A stretch of DNA of 64,000 bases from DASUCS01 sp041166385. Lineage in GTDB: Bacteria > Actinomycetota > Acidimicrobiia > Acidimicrobiales > JACDCH01. The notes beneath the pieces were generated by a model. That model searched no databases and was not told the DNA's origin. It saw only the letters and a list, made by a program, of their open reading frames with translations. Location: positions 1 through 64,000 of the forward strand of contig JBEEFW010000103.1 of assembly GCA_041166385.1 (NCBI GenBank), given 5' to 3'. Positions 7,373 through 16,354 of this stretch are shown here, piece by piece (the first letter of the stretch is position 1; every line of letters starts with the position of its first letter). A program made the translations under genes and the position numbers.

Positions 7373-8794
7373 ATGACGCAACGCACATCGGCTTCAGGCA
7401 TCCCGTGGTCCGTCTTCGCCATCACCGTCGCCGGCGCCTTCGTGGTTGCGCTCGACCTGTCGATCGTGAACGTTGCCTTTCCTTCCATCACACGGTCGTT
7501 CCCCGACGTGTCGACCACGATGCTCTCCTGGGTGCTCTCCGCGTACAGCGTCGTGTTCGGCGCGCTCCTGCTCGGGGCCGGCCGTATCGCGGACCGTTCT
7601 GGCCGGAAGCGATGGTTCCTGCGCGGCTTGATCGTGTTCACGATCGGGTCGGCGCTCTGCGGCCTCGCGCCCGCCGCGTCGTTCCTCATCGTCGGCCGTG
7701 TCGTCCAAGCCGTGGGCGCCGCCCTGTTGATGCCGGCATCGCTCGCCCTCCTCCTCGCGGCCTCACCTCCACCTGCTCGTCCGCAAGCGGTGGCGATGTG
7801 GGGTGGGATCTCGGCGTTGGCGGTGGCCACCGGGCCGTCGTTGGGGTCGCTGCTGATCGACGCCGGCGGCTGGCGATGGGCGTTCATCGTCAACCTTCCC
7901 GTTGCGCTCGTCGCCGGACTGGCCGCTCGACGGTCGCTGCAGGAGTCGGTTGTCGGCGGTCCGTTCCCCGACCTGCTCGGCATCGCGCTCGTCTCGCTCG
8001 CGGTCGCCGCGCTCGCGCTGGGGATCACACAAGGCGATGCTTGGGGGTGGTCGAGCGGGCGCGTCCTGGCGACCTTCGCGGTGGCTGCGGTTCTCGGACC
8101 CATCGCAGTGGCGCGTTCCGCGCGACATCCGGCGCCGGCCATCGACCTCCGCGTGTTCGAGTCCCGCACGGTAAGGCTCGCGAACGCCGCGACATTGGCG
8201 TACGCGATCGGCTTCTTCGCGATGTTGCTTTCGAACGTGTTGTTCCTCACGACGGTGTGGCACTACTCCACGTTGCGGGCCGGTCTCGCCATCACGCCGG
8301 GCCCGCTGGTCGTTGCCGCGTTGTCGAGCACGACTGGGAAGCTGGCGGCACGGATCGGCTACCGACCGGTGTTGGTCGCGGGCGGTCTGACGTTCGCGGC
8401 GGGCGAGCTGTTGTACATCAGCGTCGTGACGCCGCAAGCCCACTATCTGTCGCAGTGGCTGCCGGCCTCGCTGCTCGTGGGTTTGGGTGTCGCGCTCACC
8501 TTCCCGGTGTTGAGCGCGGCCGCCGTGTCGGGCCTCCCGGCCGACCGGTTCGGCATCGGGGGTGCGATCAACCAGACCGCCCGTCAGCTCGGGGCCGTAC
8601 TGGGTGTCGCGCTGCTCGTTGCCCTGCTGGGCACACCGTCTTCAGCCGCGGATGCCATGAACCGCTTCCGCCACGTCTGGCTCTTGGCCGCCGGTGCCGC
8701 ATTCGTGTCGGCGGCGATCTCGATGGGCCACGCGCGACGAGTCAACGTCGTTGTCCCTGAACCAGTCCTCGCCGCAGACGGCGTGGCCGCGTGA
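7373..8794 (+). CDS. MFS transporter, DHA2 (EmrB/QacA) drug-efflux type
   Basis: 473 residues; the start at 7373 (MTQRTSASG) is preferred to the in-frame ATG at 7337 because TAGGGT sits 7 nt upstream. TM1 carries the DHA2 motif FVVALDLSIVNVAFPSI. Loop 2-3 has motif A as GRIADRSGRKRWF. Hydrophobic segments are consistent with 14 helices. Proton-coupled export of a toxic small molecule is expected. Divergence from an HxlR repressor supports inducible efflux. Confidence 0.9.
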   Translation: MTQRTSASGIPWSVFAITVAGAFVVALDLSIVNVAFPSITRSFPDVSTTMLSWVLSAYSVVFGALLLGAGRIADRSGRKRWFLRGLIVFTIGSALCGLAPAASFLIVGRVVQAVGAALLMPASLALLLAASPPPARPQAVAMWGGISALAVATGPSLGSLLIDAGGWRWAFIVNLPVALVAGLAARRSLQESVVGGPFPDLLGIALVSLAVAALALGITQGDAWGWSSGRVLATFAVAAVLGPIAVARSARHPAPAIDLRVFESRTVRLANAATLAYAIGFFAMLLSNVLFLTTVWHYSTLRAGLAITPGPLVVAALSSTTGKLAARIGYRPVLVAGGLTFAAGELLYISVVTPQAHYLSQWLPASLLVGLGVALTFPVLSAAAVSGLPADRFGIGGAINQTARQLGAVLGVALLVALLGTPSSAADAMNRFRHVWLLAAGAAFVSAAISMGHARRVNVVVPEPVLAADGVAA

Positions 8795-8827
8795 GGATGG
8801 CAACACCGCCATAACCTCTCGGTCCTG

Positions 8828-9415
8828 GTGAACGATCGATCCGCTGACGCTGTGCCCGACGATGGCCCGCTGCCCGCCGGCCGCTTCGCCGACTGGCTGG
8901 ACGGCATGGAACGGGCGCTCTCCGGTGAGCGCGATTCCGACGTGCCGTGCAACGGATGCACCGCCTGTTGCAAGTCGTCACACTTCGTGCACATCGATCC
9001 GGACGAGTTGGACACGCTCGCCCACCTCCCTGCGGCGTTGCTGTTCCCAGCACCCGGACTCCCCGAGGGTCACGTCGTTCTCGGCTACGACGAGAACGGT
9101 CATTGCCCGATGCTCGTCGATGACAAGTGTTCGATCTACGAGCATCGTCCGCGGACGTGCCGCACGTACGACTGTCGCATCTTCACCGCGACCGGTGTCG
9201 ACGTCGACGAGGACAAGCCTGCCATCGCGCACCGTGTCGCGCGCTGGAGATTCGACTTCCTCGATGCCCTCGATCAGGAGCAGTACGCGGCGGTGCAGAC
9301 GATGGCGGTGCAGATCGGTGAACGCCCCAACGGCATGCAGCAGGCGGTATTGGCCATCGAGGTACATCAGGAATGGGTCGAGCGCGAAAAGGACTGTCTG
9401 CGGGATGGTGCCTGA
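8828..9415 (+). CDS. YkgJ-family cysteine-cluster protein
   Basis: 195 residues from GTG 8828. The zinc/iron-chelating cysteine pattern is present as CNGCTACCKS at about residues 40-49, then CPMLVDDKCSIYEHRPRTCR and a final YDCR. Such CxxCxxCC...C...C proteins are proposed metal-cluster binders of unknown role. It follows the MFS gene by 33 nt and may share its transcript. Its stop lies inside a hairpin shared with the convergent diguanylate cyclase. Confidence 0.88.
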   Translation: MNDRSADAVPDDGPLPAGRFADWLDGMERALSGERDSDVPCNGCTACCKSSHFVHIDPDELDTLAHLPAALLFPAPGLPEGHVVLGYDENGHCPMLVDDKCSIYEHRPRTCRTYDCRIFTATGVDVDEDKPAIAHRVARWRFDFLDALDQEQYAAVQTMAVQIGERPNGMQQAVLAIEVHQEWVEREKDCLRDGA

Positions 9416-9426
9416 CTGCGTCAGGC
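9410..9426. terminator. Short bidirectional hairpin holding both stop codons
   Basis: GCCTGAC-TGC-GTCAGGC is a perfect 7-bp stem with a 3-nt loop. It contains the TGA of the YkgJ gene (9413-9415) and the TCA (reverse stop) of the GGDEF gene (9421-9423). There is no T-tract. It is probably a compact convergent terminator. Confidence 0.4.
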
Positions 9427-11112
9427 TGGCGCGAGGACGGGCTCGCTCGTGTGGGCCTGCTTGGCGTTGTACATCGCGGCATCGGCGCGGGCGAGGAGGT
9501 CGCTCGCGGTGCTCGTCGATGTCCACGCCACGCCGATGCTGGCTGCGATGACAACGCTGACGTCGCCGATCGCCACGTCGCCGTGCAACTTGTTGGACAT
9601 GCGCTTGGCGAGGTCGAGGGCGACGTTGGCCGACCGGAGTCGCGGTGCGATCACCACGAACTCGTCGCCACCGAGCCGTCCGAGGAGATCGTCCTGACGC
9701 AACGCGTCGCGCAATCGATGGGCAACGACCTCGAGCACCGCGTCGCCGGCCGCGTGACCGCCCGCGTCGTTGATGTGCTTGAAGCCGTCGAGGTCGATGA
9801 AGAGGAGGCCAACGCCCTCTCCTGGGCGGATCGTGGCGAGGGCATGTTCGAGCGCCGAGATGGTTCCTGCTCGGTTGAGACACCCGGTCAGCGCGTCCGT
9901 GCTCGCACGGTGCTCGAGTGCGGAGCGAAGATCTCCGGCCTCGGTGACGTCGGCAACGCACACGACGCCTCCTGTCACCACGCCGGCATCGGTCCGCACA
10001 GGCCGGATCGTCCATTCGAGGTGCCGGACCACTCCGTCGCTGCCGAGATGGTCGACGACCAGCAGGCTTCCATCGCCGTCCCGCGCAAACGCGATGAACG
10101 CCGCCGCCAACGGGCCGGGCTCGAGCTCTCCCCGCATCGCGCGGCCGAGCAACTCGTGCGGACTGGTGGGAGCGAGCAACTGCGTCAGGCGTCCGTTGGC
10201 GTGTTCGATGCCCCCGCCCGCGTCGAACTTCGCGACTCCGACGGGCAACGTCTCGGTCAGGAGCGCGAGCAGCTCTGTCTCAGCGGCGAGCGCGTCCGTC
10301 GCGGCCACTTCGGGCGAGATGTCGTACAAGTCAACGCGCACATCGCCAACGCCGGTTTGGTCGATGTCGTTCGTGAGCGTGGCCTCGACCCACAACGCGG
10401 TTCCGTCGGCCCGGAGGACGCGGCAGCGCCAGCGAAGCGCGACGCCCCGCTGCTCCTTGGCTGCCACCCAGTTGACGATCGAGGTCTCATGGTCGTCCGG
10501 ATGCAGCAGGTTGACGATCGGTTGGCCCACCGGTGACACGTTCGGATGTCCGAGCAACGCGAAGGTCGATTCAGATGCACTGACGATCCGTCCGAAGCCG
10601 TCGCAATGGATCACGCCGACACGCGGGCTCGCAGCGATGGCCGTGGGTGGCGGTGTGGCCGCGATGGTGTCGCCCGCGAAGGGCACGATGACCACCACGG
10701 TGCTGAGATGCAAGTCACCGATGTCGACGAGATACAGGTCGGCGGTTCCGCCGTTGCGCAGGCGGACGTTCCGCTTCGCGGAGCCGTGTATCACGGCCTC
10801 CGATGCAATGTCGCTCACCAGCCACGCGTCCGACGTCGCGACGAACTCCACGAGTGCACCGCTCTTGAGCGCGGGATGACCCCCGAGCGGAACCCCCAAC
10901 TCGGCGAGCAACTGTTCGGACTCGGCGGCGCTGCGACCCGGGCCGAACACCCCCACCGCGCACTCCGGATGTTGAGCCATCAACTCCTCGACAATGGCGA
11001 CGCGCTCGGGGACGAGTGCTCCAATCCCCAGCACCTCGCTTGCCGCCATATCGCTTGGATCGACCGTGCTGTCGGCCATCTGTAGCTCTAGTCCGATTGC
11101 ATCGGGGTGCAT
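9421..11112 (-). CDS. PAS-PAS-GGDEF diguanylate cyclase
   Basis: 563 residues from the longest start; an in-frame ATG at 11079 (MADSTVDPSD) would give 552. Order: an N-terminal region of about 150 residues resembling a DICT-like sensor, a PAS domain with PAC segment (about 170-280, RVGVIHCDGFGRIVSASEST), a second PAS-like domain (about 290-390), then GGDEF. The cyclase core has STDALTGCLNR, GLLFIDLDGFKHIND and an intact GGDEF at about residue 481. An RxxD inhibitory site (RQDD) lies five residues before GGDEF. It is predicted to make c-di-GMP in the cytoplasm with product feedback; there is no transmembrane helix. It is head-to-head with the GGDEF-EAL gene, with overlapping longest starts. 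Confidence 0.93.
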   Translation of the reverse strand: MHPDAIGLELQMADSTVDPSDMAASEVLGIGALVPERVAIVEELMAQHPECAVGVFGPGRSAAESEQLLAELGVPLGGHPALKSGALVEFVATSDAWLVSDIASEAVIHGSAKRNVRLRNGGTADLYLVDIGDLHLSTVVVIVPFAGDTIAATPPPTAIAASPRVGVIHCDGFGRIVSASESTFALLGHPNVSPVGQPIVNLLHPDDHETSIVNWVAAKEQRGVALRWRCRVLRADGTALWVEATLTNDIDQTGVGDVRVDLYDISPEVAATDALAAETELLALLTETLPVGVAKFDAGGGIEHANGRLTQLLAPTSPHELLGRAMRGELEPGPLAAAFIAFARDGDGSLLVVDHLGSDGVVRHLEWTIRPVRTDAGVVTGGVVCVADVTEAGDLRSALEHRASTDALTGCLNRAGTISALEHALATIRPGEGVGLLFIDLDGFKHINDAGGHAAGDAVLEVVAHRLRDALRQDDLLGRLGGDEFVVIAPRLRSANVALDLAKRMSNKLHGDVAIGDVSVVIAASIGVAWTSTSTASDLLARADAAMYNAKQAHTSEPVLAPA

Positions 11113-13299
11113 TTGCGGATAGCGCGAATGCGTCTATTCCCACCGCTCCCGATGGTCGATGGTCAAACCATGGGAGCGGCGCGTCAGAGCGGATCGCTAC
11201 AGCTGATCGAAGAGCAGGGGACCCGCGAGCGCGCGGCGCGGCTCGCCGCGATCGTGGATTGCGCCCCAGATGCGATGTATTCGTCGCGCGACGGTCGAAT
11301 CACGAGCTGGAACCCCGGAGCGGAAGCGTTGTACGGGTATCGCGCCGTCGACATGGCCGGACAGCCGATCGACGTCTTGTTCCCATCCGGGCGCAACGAC
11401 GAGTTGACCAACATCACCGCTTGCTTGGAACGCGGGGAGACCATCGCACCGCATCGCACCGTCCGGCGCCGCAGGGACGGTTCACTCGTCCACGTCTGGC
11501 TGTCATTGAGCCCGATCCGAGACGAGGACGGACAGCTCTCCGGAGTCGCGGCCGTCGCTCGCGACATCAGTGACGCCGACCGGTTGTTCGACGAGTTGCA
11601 GGTGTCGGAAGGGCGCTACCGCTCGATCGTCGAGAACGCGCAGGAGGGCATTTCGCTCATCGGCGTGGAGGGCACGTTCACCTTCGTCAATCGGCGCATG
11701 GGCGAGCTGCTCGGCCGTCCCGTCGAGGAGCTCATCGGGCTCGACGCCTTCTCGTTGATCGACATCGACTCCGCGACGGTGGTCATGGGCCGTCTGGAAG
11801 AACGCCAGGACGGCACCGCCGGGCAATACGAGGTCACCAGCCTGCGACCGGACGGAAGCACCGCCCGCCTGCTCGTGTCCGCGGCGCCGCAATTCGAACC
11901 GGACGGGGCGTACGCAGGATCGCTCTGCATGGTCTCTGATCTCTCGGGTCTGCGGCGGGCCGAGGCGGAGTTGGCGCACCAAGCCCTGCATGACTCGTTG
12001 ACCGGGCTGCCCAACCGAGCTCTCCTGTTCGACCGCATCGAGCAGGCGTTGACGAACAGCGCCGACGGCACCAGCACCGTCGCGATCCTGTTCTGCGACC
12101 TCGACGGATTCAAAGACGTCAACGACTCGTTCGGTCACCACGTCGGTGATCAGCTCCTGTGCGTGGTGGGCGATCGGTTGGTCGCCGCCGTACGTCCGGG
12201 AGACACGGTGGCGCGTATCGGCGGCGACGAGTTCATCGTGCTGGCCGCGGACATCGTCGACGAGACCGCCGCGCTCGCGCTCGCGGCGCGTCTGATGGCA
12301 AGTGTCGCGGCTCCGATCCATGCGGCCGGCACCGAAGCAGTCATCACGTGCAGCATTGGCGTCGCGTTGGCCCCGGCCGAGGACGCGGCGACCCTTTTAC
12401 GTCACGCCGATGCCGCCATGTACCGCGCCAAGGAAGCGGGTCGCAACCGCACGGAGCTCTTCGACGAAGAACTGCGCGACGTCGCTACCGACCGACTCGG
12501 CCTCCTCGCCGACCTGCACCACGCCGTCGTTCGTGGCGAACTCCGGTTGCACTATCAACCGGTCCTCACACTCGACGGCGAACGGATTGCCGGAGTGGAA
12601 GCGCTCGTGCGGTGGCAGCATCCGGAACGAGGTCTGGTGCCACCGGACACGTTCATTCGGGTAGCCGAGGACCGGGGCCTCATCGTCGACATCGGCACAT
12701 GGGTGCTGCGTGAGGCGTGCCGGCAGGCGGCTCTGTGGGCCGATGCCGGCCTGAAGCGCGAATCCCGCTACATCGCAGTGAACATCTCCGCTCGTCAGTT
12801 GGCCCCCGACGCGGGGCTCGTCGAGTCCGTTGCCGAAATCCTCCGAGAATCGGGACTCGATCCCTCCAGCCTCGTGCTCGAGATCACCGAGAGCGCGCTC
12901 ATGGGTGACGCCGAGGCCGCGCTCCGGATCCTCACCCAGCTGAAAGCACTCGGCGTCAGGCTGGCCATCGACGACTTCGGCACCGGCTATTCGTCGCTCG
13001 TCTATCTCAAGCGCTTCCCTGTCGACCTGTTGAAGATCGACATGGGCTTCATCCAGGGCTTGGGTCGGGACTCCGAAGACTCGGCCATCGTCGCGTGTGT
13101 CATCGGATTGGCGCGCGCGGTTGGCATCGACGCGGTGGCAGAAGGCGTCGAGACAGTCGAACAGCTCGCCGCGCTGCAGGAACTCGGCTGTGCCTTCGGC
13201 CAGGGCTATTTGTGGAGCCGGCCAGTCCCGGCCGCCGAGTTCGACAACGTGGTGATCGCCGCCTGTCGAGACGCCGTGGCGTCGTCCCCAGTCCTTTAA
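11107..13299 (+). CDS. PAS-PAS-GGDEF-EAL dual c-di-GMP protein
   Basis: 730 residues from the longest ATG; in-frame ATGs at 11128, 11152 and 11170 remain possible, and the first PAS begins only after 11170. Two PAS domains (LAAIVDCAPDAM and YRSIVENAQEGISLIGVEGT) precede GGDEF (DSLTGLPNR, RIGGDEFIV, with RPGD as intact inhibitory site). EAL follows with EALVRWQHPERG, LEITESAL, DDFGTGYSSL, LLKIDMGF and EGVET, so the phosphodiesterase residues look complete. Both activities are therefore possible; which dominates cannot be told. No membrane segment. With the divergent cyclase it forms a local c-di-GMP turnover pair. Confidence 0.94.
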   Translation: MHLRIARMRLFPPLPMVDGQTMGAARQSGSLQLIEEQGTRERAARLAAIVDCAPDAMYSSRDGRITSWNPGAEALYGYRAVDMAGQPIDVLFPSGRNDELTNITACLERGETIAPHRTVRRRRDGSLVHVWLSLSPIRDEDGQLSGVAAVARDISDADRLFDELQVSEGRYRSIVENAQEGISLIGVEGTFTFVNRRMGELLGRPVEELIGLDAFSLIDIDSATVVMGRLEERQDGTAGQYEVTSLRPDGSTARLLVSAAPQFEPDGAYAGSLCMVSDLSGLRRAEAELAHQALHDSLTGLPNRALLFDRIEQALTNSADGTSTVAILFCDLDGFKDVNDSFGHHVGDQLLCVVGDRLVAAVRPGDTVARIGGDEFIVLAADIVDETAALALAARLMASVAAPIHAAGTEAVITCSIGVALAPAEDAATLLRHADAAMYRAKEAGRNRTELFDEELRDVATDRLGLLADLHHAVVRGELRLHYQPVLTLDGERIAGVEALVRWQHPERGLVPPDTFIRVAEDRGLIVDIGTWVLREACRQAALWADAGLKRESRYIAVNISARQLAPDAGLVESVAEILRESGLDPSSLVLEITESALMGDAEAALRILTQLKALGVRLAIDDFGTGYSSLVYLKRFPVDLLKIDMGFIQGLGRDSEDSAIVACVIGLARAVGIDAVAEGVETVEQLAALQELGCAFGQGYLWSRPVPAAEFDNVVIAACRDAVASSPVL

Positions 13300-13916
13300 G
13301 TCGAGCTCCGCGGAGGCGGTGTGCGATCGAGGGCGGCCGCGAACACCGCGGCGACATCGAGGCTGTACGGACCCGCAGCCTCGGTGCCGAGCTGCACGAC
13401 CGACATCAACAACGAGAGCATGATGGCGACGATCCCGTTCGCGACAGCGACTGGATCGATGTCGTCGCGCACGGCACCGGAGAGCTGTTCCGCGCGCAAC
13501 TTCTCGGCGCACGCCTTGCGCAACTCGGTGAGCGCGGGGATCTCGATCACGCGGGCAGTGACCTCCGGCTCGAGCCCGGCGAGCAGCCGGCGGGCCAGCG
13601 GATGCCCATCGACCGCGCCCACGAGCGTGAACAGCAACGTCTGGCGCCAGTCGGTGAGGGCGGGATTCTCGAACGCGCTCGACACACCCTCCTCGATGAC
13701 CGCGGCGGCATCCTCGTCGAGCGCCGCGAGGAACAGGGCCTCTTTGTCGGCGAAGTAGGCGTAGGGGACAGTGCCTCCGACCGACGCGTCGCGGGCGACG
13801 TCGGCCACCGACGTGGCCCGGTACCCCTCCCGTCCGAACCGGACGATGGCGGCGTCGAGGATGGCCTGGCGCGTCTGCGCGCCCTTGGTATGGAGGGATT
13901 CCGCGGTTTTGGCCAC
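13296..13916 (-). CDS. TetR-family repressor
   Basis: 206 residues from GTG 13916. The N-terminal HTH runs from TRQAILDAAIVRFGREGYRA through ARDASVGGTVPYAYFADKEA; the rest is a helical ligand domain. TACACT on the minus strand lies 6 nt upstream of the start. Its stop overlaps the stop of the GGDEF-EAL gene in TTAA. It is divergent from a five-gene hydrolase/monooxygenase/SDR/amidohydrolase/exporter unit with a 66-nt shared region containing two palindromes, so it is the likely repressor of that unit. The inducer is probably a hydrophobic substrate of the monooxygenase (inference). Confidence 0.9.
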   Translation of the reverse strand: MAKTAESLHTKGAQTRQAILDAAIVRFGREGYRATSVADVARDASVGGTVPYAYFADKEALFLAALDEDAAAVIEEGVSSAFENPALTDWRQTLLFTLVGAVDGHPLARRLLAGLEPEVTARVIEIPALTELRKACAEKLRAEQLSGAVRDDIDPVAVANGIVAIMLSLLMSVVQLGTEAAGPYSLDVAAVFAAALDRTPPPRSST

Positions 13917-13942
13917 GTGACGAGTGTAACAGAAATGAGGAC

Positions 13943-13959
13943 TTGAGTAAATCTCTCAA
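13943..13959. promoter_or_regulatory. Inverted repeat TTGAG-N7-CTCAA
   Basis: Perfect 5-bp arms between the tetR-type gene and the hydrolase gene. It may be a half of a composite TetR operator or part of the -35 region. Confidence 0.3.
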
Positions 13960-13963
13960 ATCA

Positions 13964-13980
13964 TGCTACTGTCAGTAACA
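13964..13980. promoter_or_regulatory. Candidate TetR operator, 17-bp palindrome
   Basis: TGCTACTGTCAGTAACA contains the perfect TACTG-T-CAGTA core with one mismatch in the outer three bases. It lies 2 nt before the hydrolase ATG and covers the likely -10 (TACTGT), the expected position for repressor binding. Confidence 0.45.
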
Positions 13981-13982
13981 CT

Positions 13983-14855
13983 ATGGCGCAGACGAGCAAC
14001 CCCGACCGCAAGGTTCCGACCCGCCGGATCTCCTTCGAGGAGTCCCTGCAGGCCATCCCCAAGCATTTCTCGACTGACGGCGACCTGATCGCAAGTCACG
14101 TCACGGCCGGTCTGTCGGCGGTGTTCCCCGACGGCGAGGACTTCTTCGTGCGCTCGGTGCGGCACTTCCGAGACCAGATCGACGACCCCGCGTTGAAGCG
14201 GCAAGTCGCCGGCTTCATCGGCCAGGAGGCCATGCACGGGCGTGAGCACCGCGCCTTCAACGACCGCCTCGCCGAGCTCGGCTACCCGACGAAGCAGGTC
14301 GAGCGCTTCACCAAGTGGGGCCTCGAGTTGCGCGAGCGCATCGCACCGGCGAAGGCCAACCTCGCGGCCACTGCCGCGCTCGAGCACTTCACTGCGACGT
14401 TGGCTGAGCTCGTGCTCACCGACGCGCCGACGCGCGAGCAGTTCGGCCACCCTGCCGTTCGTGATCTCTTCGTGTGGCACGCGCTCGAGGAGTCCGAGCA
14501 CAAGGCGGTGGCGTTCGACGTCTACAAGGCTGTCGGCGGAACCGAGCGCATGCGCGTGTGGACGATGAACGCACTGCGCTACGGGTTCGTGATCGGCATG
14601 TTCTTCCAGGTCGGCGTGTCGCTGTTGTTCGATCGAGCGACGTACAAGCGCGGCAACCTGCGCAAGAGCTGGAAGAAGTTCCGCAAGTCGAAGGTCGTGA
14701 GCCGCGAGATCTGGAACCAGCTCAAGGACTACAACCGCCCGGACTTCCACCCCGACGACCGCGACACGACCGAGCTCGTCGAGCGCTGGCGGGCGGAGCT
14801 CTTCGGTGATCAGGGTTCGCTGAACGACAAGCTCGTTCGTACCGCCGTCGCGTGA
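13983..14855 (+). CDS. Metal-dependent hydrolase family (PF10118-like), ferritin-like
   Basis: 290 residues. Carboxylate-histidine motifs EAMHGREH at about residues 81-88, EHF near 137 and EESEHKAVAFDV near 170 form the diiron-like metal set of the family annotated as predicted metal-dependent hydrolases. The chemical reaction is not established; the ferritin-like helices would equally suit an oxygenase. First gene of the unit, overlapping the monooxygenase by GTGA. In mycobacteria the same family sits beside EthA/MymA-type monooxygenases and SDRs, supporting a joint oxidation pathway. Confidence 0.88.
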   Translation: MAQTSNPDRKVPTRRISFEESLQAIPKHFSTDGDLIASHVTAGLSAVFPDGEDFFVRSVRHFRDQIDDPALKRQVAGFIGQEAMHGREHRAFNDRLAELGYPTKQVERFTKWGLELRERIAPAKANLAATAALEHFTATLAELVLTDAPTREQFGHPAVRDLFVWHALEESEHKAVAFDVYKAVGGTERMRVWTMNALRYGFVIGMFFQVGVSLLFDRATYKRGNLRKSWKKFRKSKVVSREIWNQLKDYNRPDFHPDDRDTTELVERWRAELFGDQGSLNDKLVRTAVA

Positions 14856-16354
14856 CGGAGCCGACGACGGTGGAACATCTCGACGTACTGATCGTCGGCG
14901 CCGGCCTGTCCGGCATCGGCGCCGGCCACTACATCCAGACCAAGTGCCCGTGGGCCAGCTACGCGATCTTCGAGGCCCGCGACGCGATCGGTGGCACGTG
15001 GGACCTGTTCCGCTACCCGGGCATCCGGTCCGACTCCGACATGTTCACGCTCGGCTACTCGTTCCGTCCGTGGGACGGCGAGAAGTCGATCGCCGACGGC
15101 GAATCGATCCTGCAGTACATCAAGGACACCGCCACAGAGTCCGGGATCGGCGAGCACATTCGCTTCAACCATCGCATCATCAGCGCGGACTGGTCGTCGA
15201 GCGACGCGTGCTGGCACATCACCGCCGAGCGCACCGACACCAATGAGACCGTCGAGCTCACGTGCAGCTTCGTGTTCTCGTGCAGCGGCTACTACCGCTA
15301 CGACCACGGCTACCAGCCCGACTTCGCCGGAATGGATCGGTTCCAGGGCACGGTCGTGCACCCGCAGGCCTGGCCGGACGACCTCGACTACGCAGGCAAG
15401 CGCGTCGTCGTGATCGGAAGTGGTGCAACCGCGATCACGCTCATCCCGTCGATGGCCACGACGGCGGCGCACGTCACGATGTTGCAGCGCTCGCCCACGT
15501 ACATCACGTCACTGCCGGCCAAGGATCCGGTCGCCGATCTGCTGCGCAAGTTGCTTCCCGCCCGGTGGTCCGGTTCCGTCATCCGCTGGTTCAAGGCGCT
15601 GACGACGCAAGGCTCGTACCAACTGAGCCGTCGCCGGCCGGAGCTCGTCAAGCGGCTGTTGCGGTTCGCGCTCAAGCTTCAGCTGCCTCGCGGCTACGAC
15701 ATCGACACGCACTTCACGCCGAGGTACAACCCTTGGGACCAGCGCATGTGCGTGGTTCCCAACGGCGATCTGTTCAAGGCCATCAAGGCGGGCACGGCGT
15801 CGGTCGTCACCGACCGCATCGCGGCGTTCACGGAAACCGGCGTGCTGCTCGAGTCGGGGACCGAGCTCGAAGCCGACATCGTCGTCACTGCAACCGGGCT
15901 CGAGTTGCTCTTCATCGGCGGTATCCAGGCCTCGGTCGACGGCGAGGTCGTCGACCTGCCGAGCAAGCTCACGTACAAGGGCATGATGCTCGAGGGCGTT
16001 CCGAACCTCGCATTGGCCGTCGGCTACACGAATGCGTCGTGGACGCTGAAGTGCGATCTCACGTGCGAGTACGTGACTCGGTTGCTCAACCACATGCACG
16101 ACAACGACCTTCAGCAGTGCACGCCGGTCAACCACGACGCGTCGGTCACGGCACAGCCCTTGCTCGGGCTCACCTCGGGCTACGTCACCCGTGCCGCGGA
16201 TCGGTTCCCGAAGCAGGGTTCCAAGTTCCCGTGGCAGGTGCATCAGAGCTACCTGCGCGACTACCGGTCGCTCAAGATGAGCGGCATCGAGGACGAAGCG
16301 ATGGTGTTCTCGAACCCCGTGCGCGAGCCGGAGAAGGTCGCGGTGGCGTCGTGA
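14852..16354 (+). CDS. EthA-like flavin-containing (Baeyer-Villiger) monooxygenase
   Basis: 500 residues from GTG 14852, overlapping the hydrolase stop by 4 nt. FAD site: DVLIVGAGLSGIGAGHYI. The EthA-type segment GGTWDLFRYPGIRSDSDMFT follows at about residues 46-65. The NADPH Rossmann motif is VVVIGSGATAITL near residue 187. EthA-group enzymes insert oxygen into ketones or oxidise sulfur in thioamide drugs. Length and motifs are complete, so it should be active. The SDR downstream could supply the ketone from an alcohol; the hydrolase-family partner may act on the ester product (inference). Confidence 0.93.
   Translation: MTEPTTVEHLDVLIVGAGLSGIGAGHYIQTKCPWASYAIFEARDAIGGTWDLFRYPGIRSDSDMFTLGYSFRPWDGEKSIADGESILQYIKDTATESGIGEHIRFNHRIISADWSSSDACWHITAERTDTNETVELTCSFVFSCSGYYRYDHGYQPDFAGMDRFQGTVVHPQAWPDDLDYAGKRVVVIGSGATAITLIPSMATTAAHVTMLQRSPTYITSLPAKDPVADLLRKLLPARWSGSVIRWFKALTTQGSYQLSRRRPELVKRLLRFALKLQLPRGYDIDTHFTPRYNPWDQRMCVVPNGDLFKAIKAGTASVVTDRIAAFTETGVLLESGTELEADIVVTATGLELLFIGGIQASVDGEVVDLPSKLTYKGMMLEGVPNLALAVGYTNASWTLKCDLTCEYVTRLLNHMHDNDLQQCTPVNHDASVTAQPLLGLTSGYVTRAADRFPKQGSKFPWQVHQSYLRDYRSLKMSGIEDEAMVFSNPVREPEKVAVAS

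Noticed and set aside
15262..16350. N-terminal extension of the SDR at 16351 giving 636 residues
   Set aside because: It lies wholly inside the monooxygenase gene in another frame with Arg-rich shadow composition; SDR homology begins at GTG 16351.
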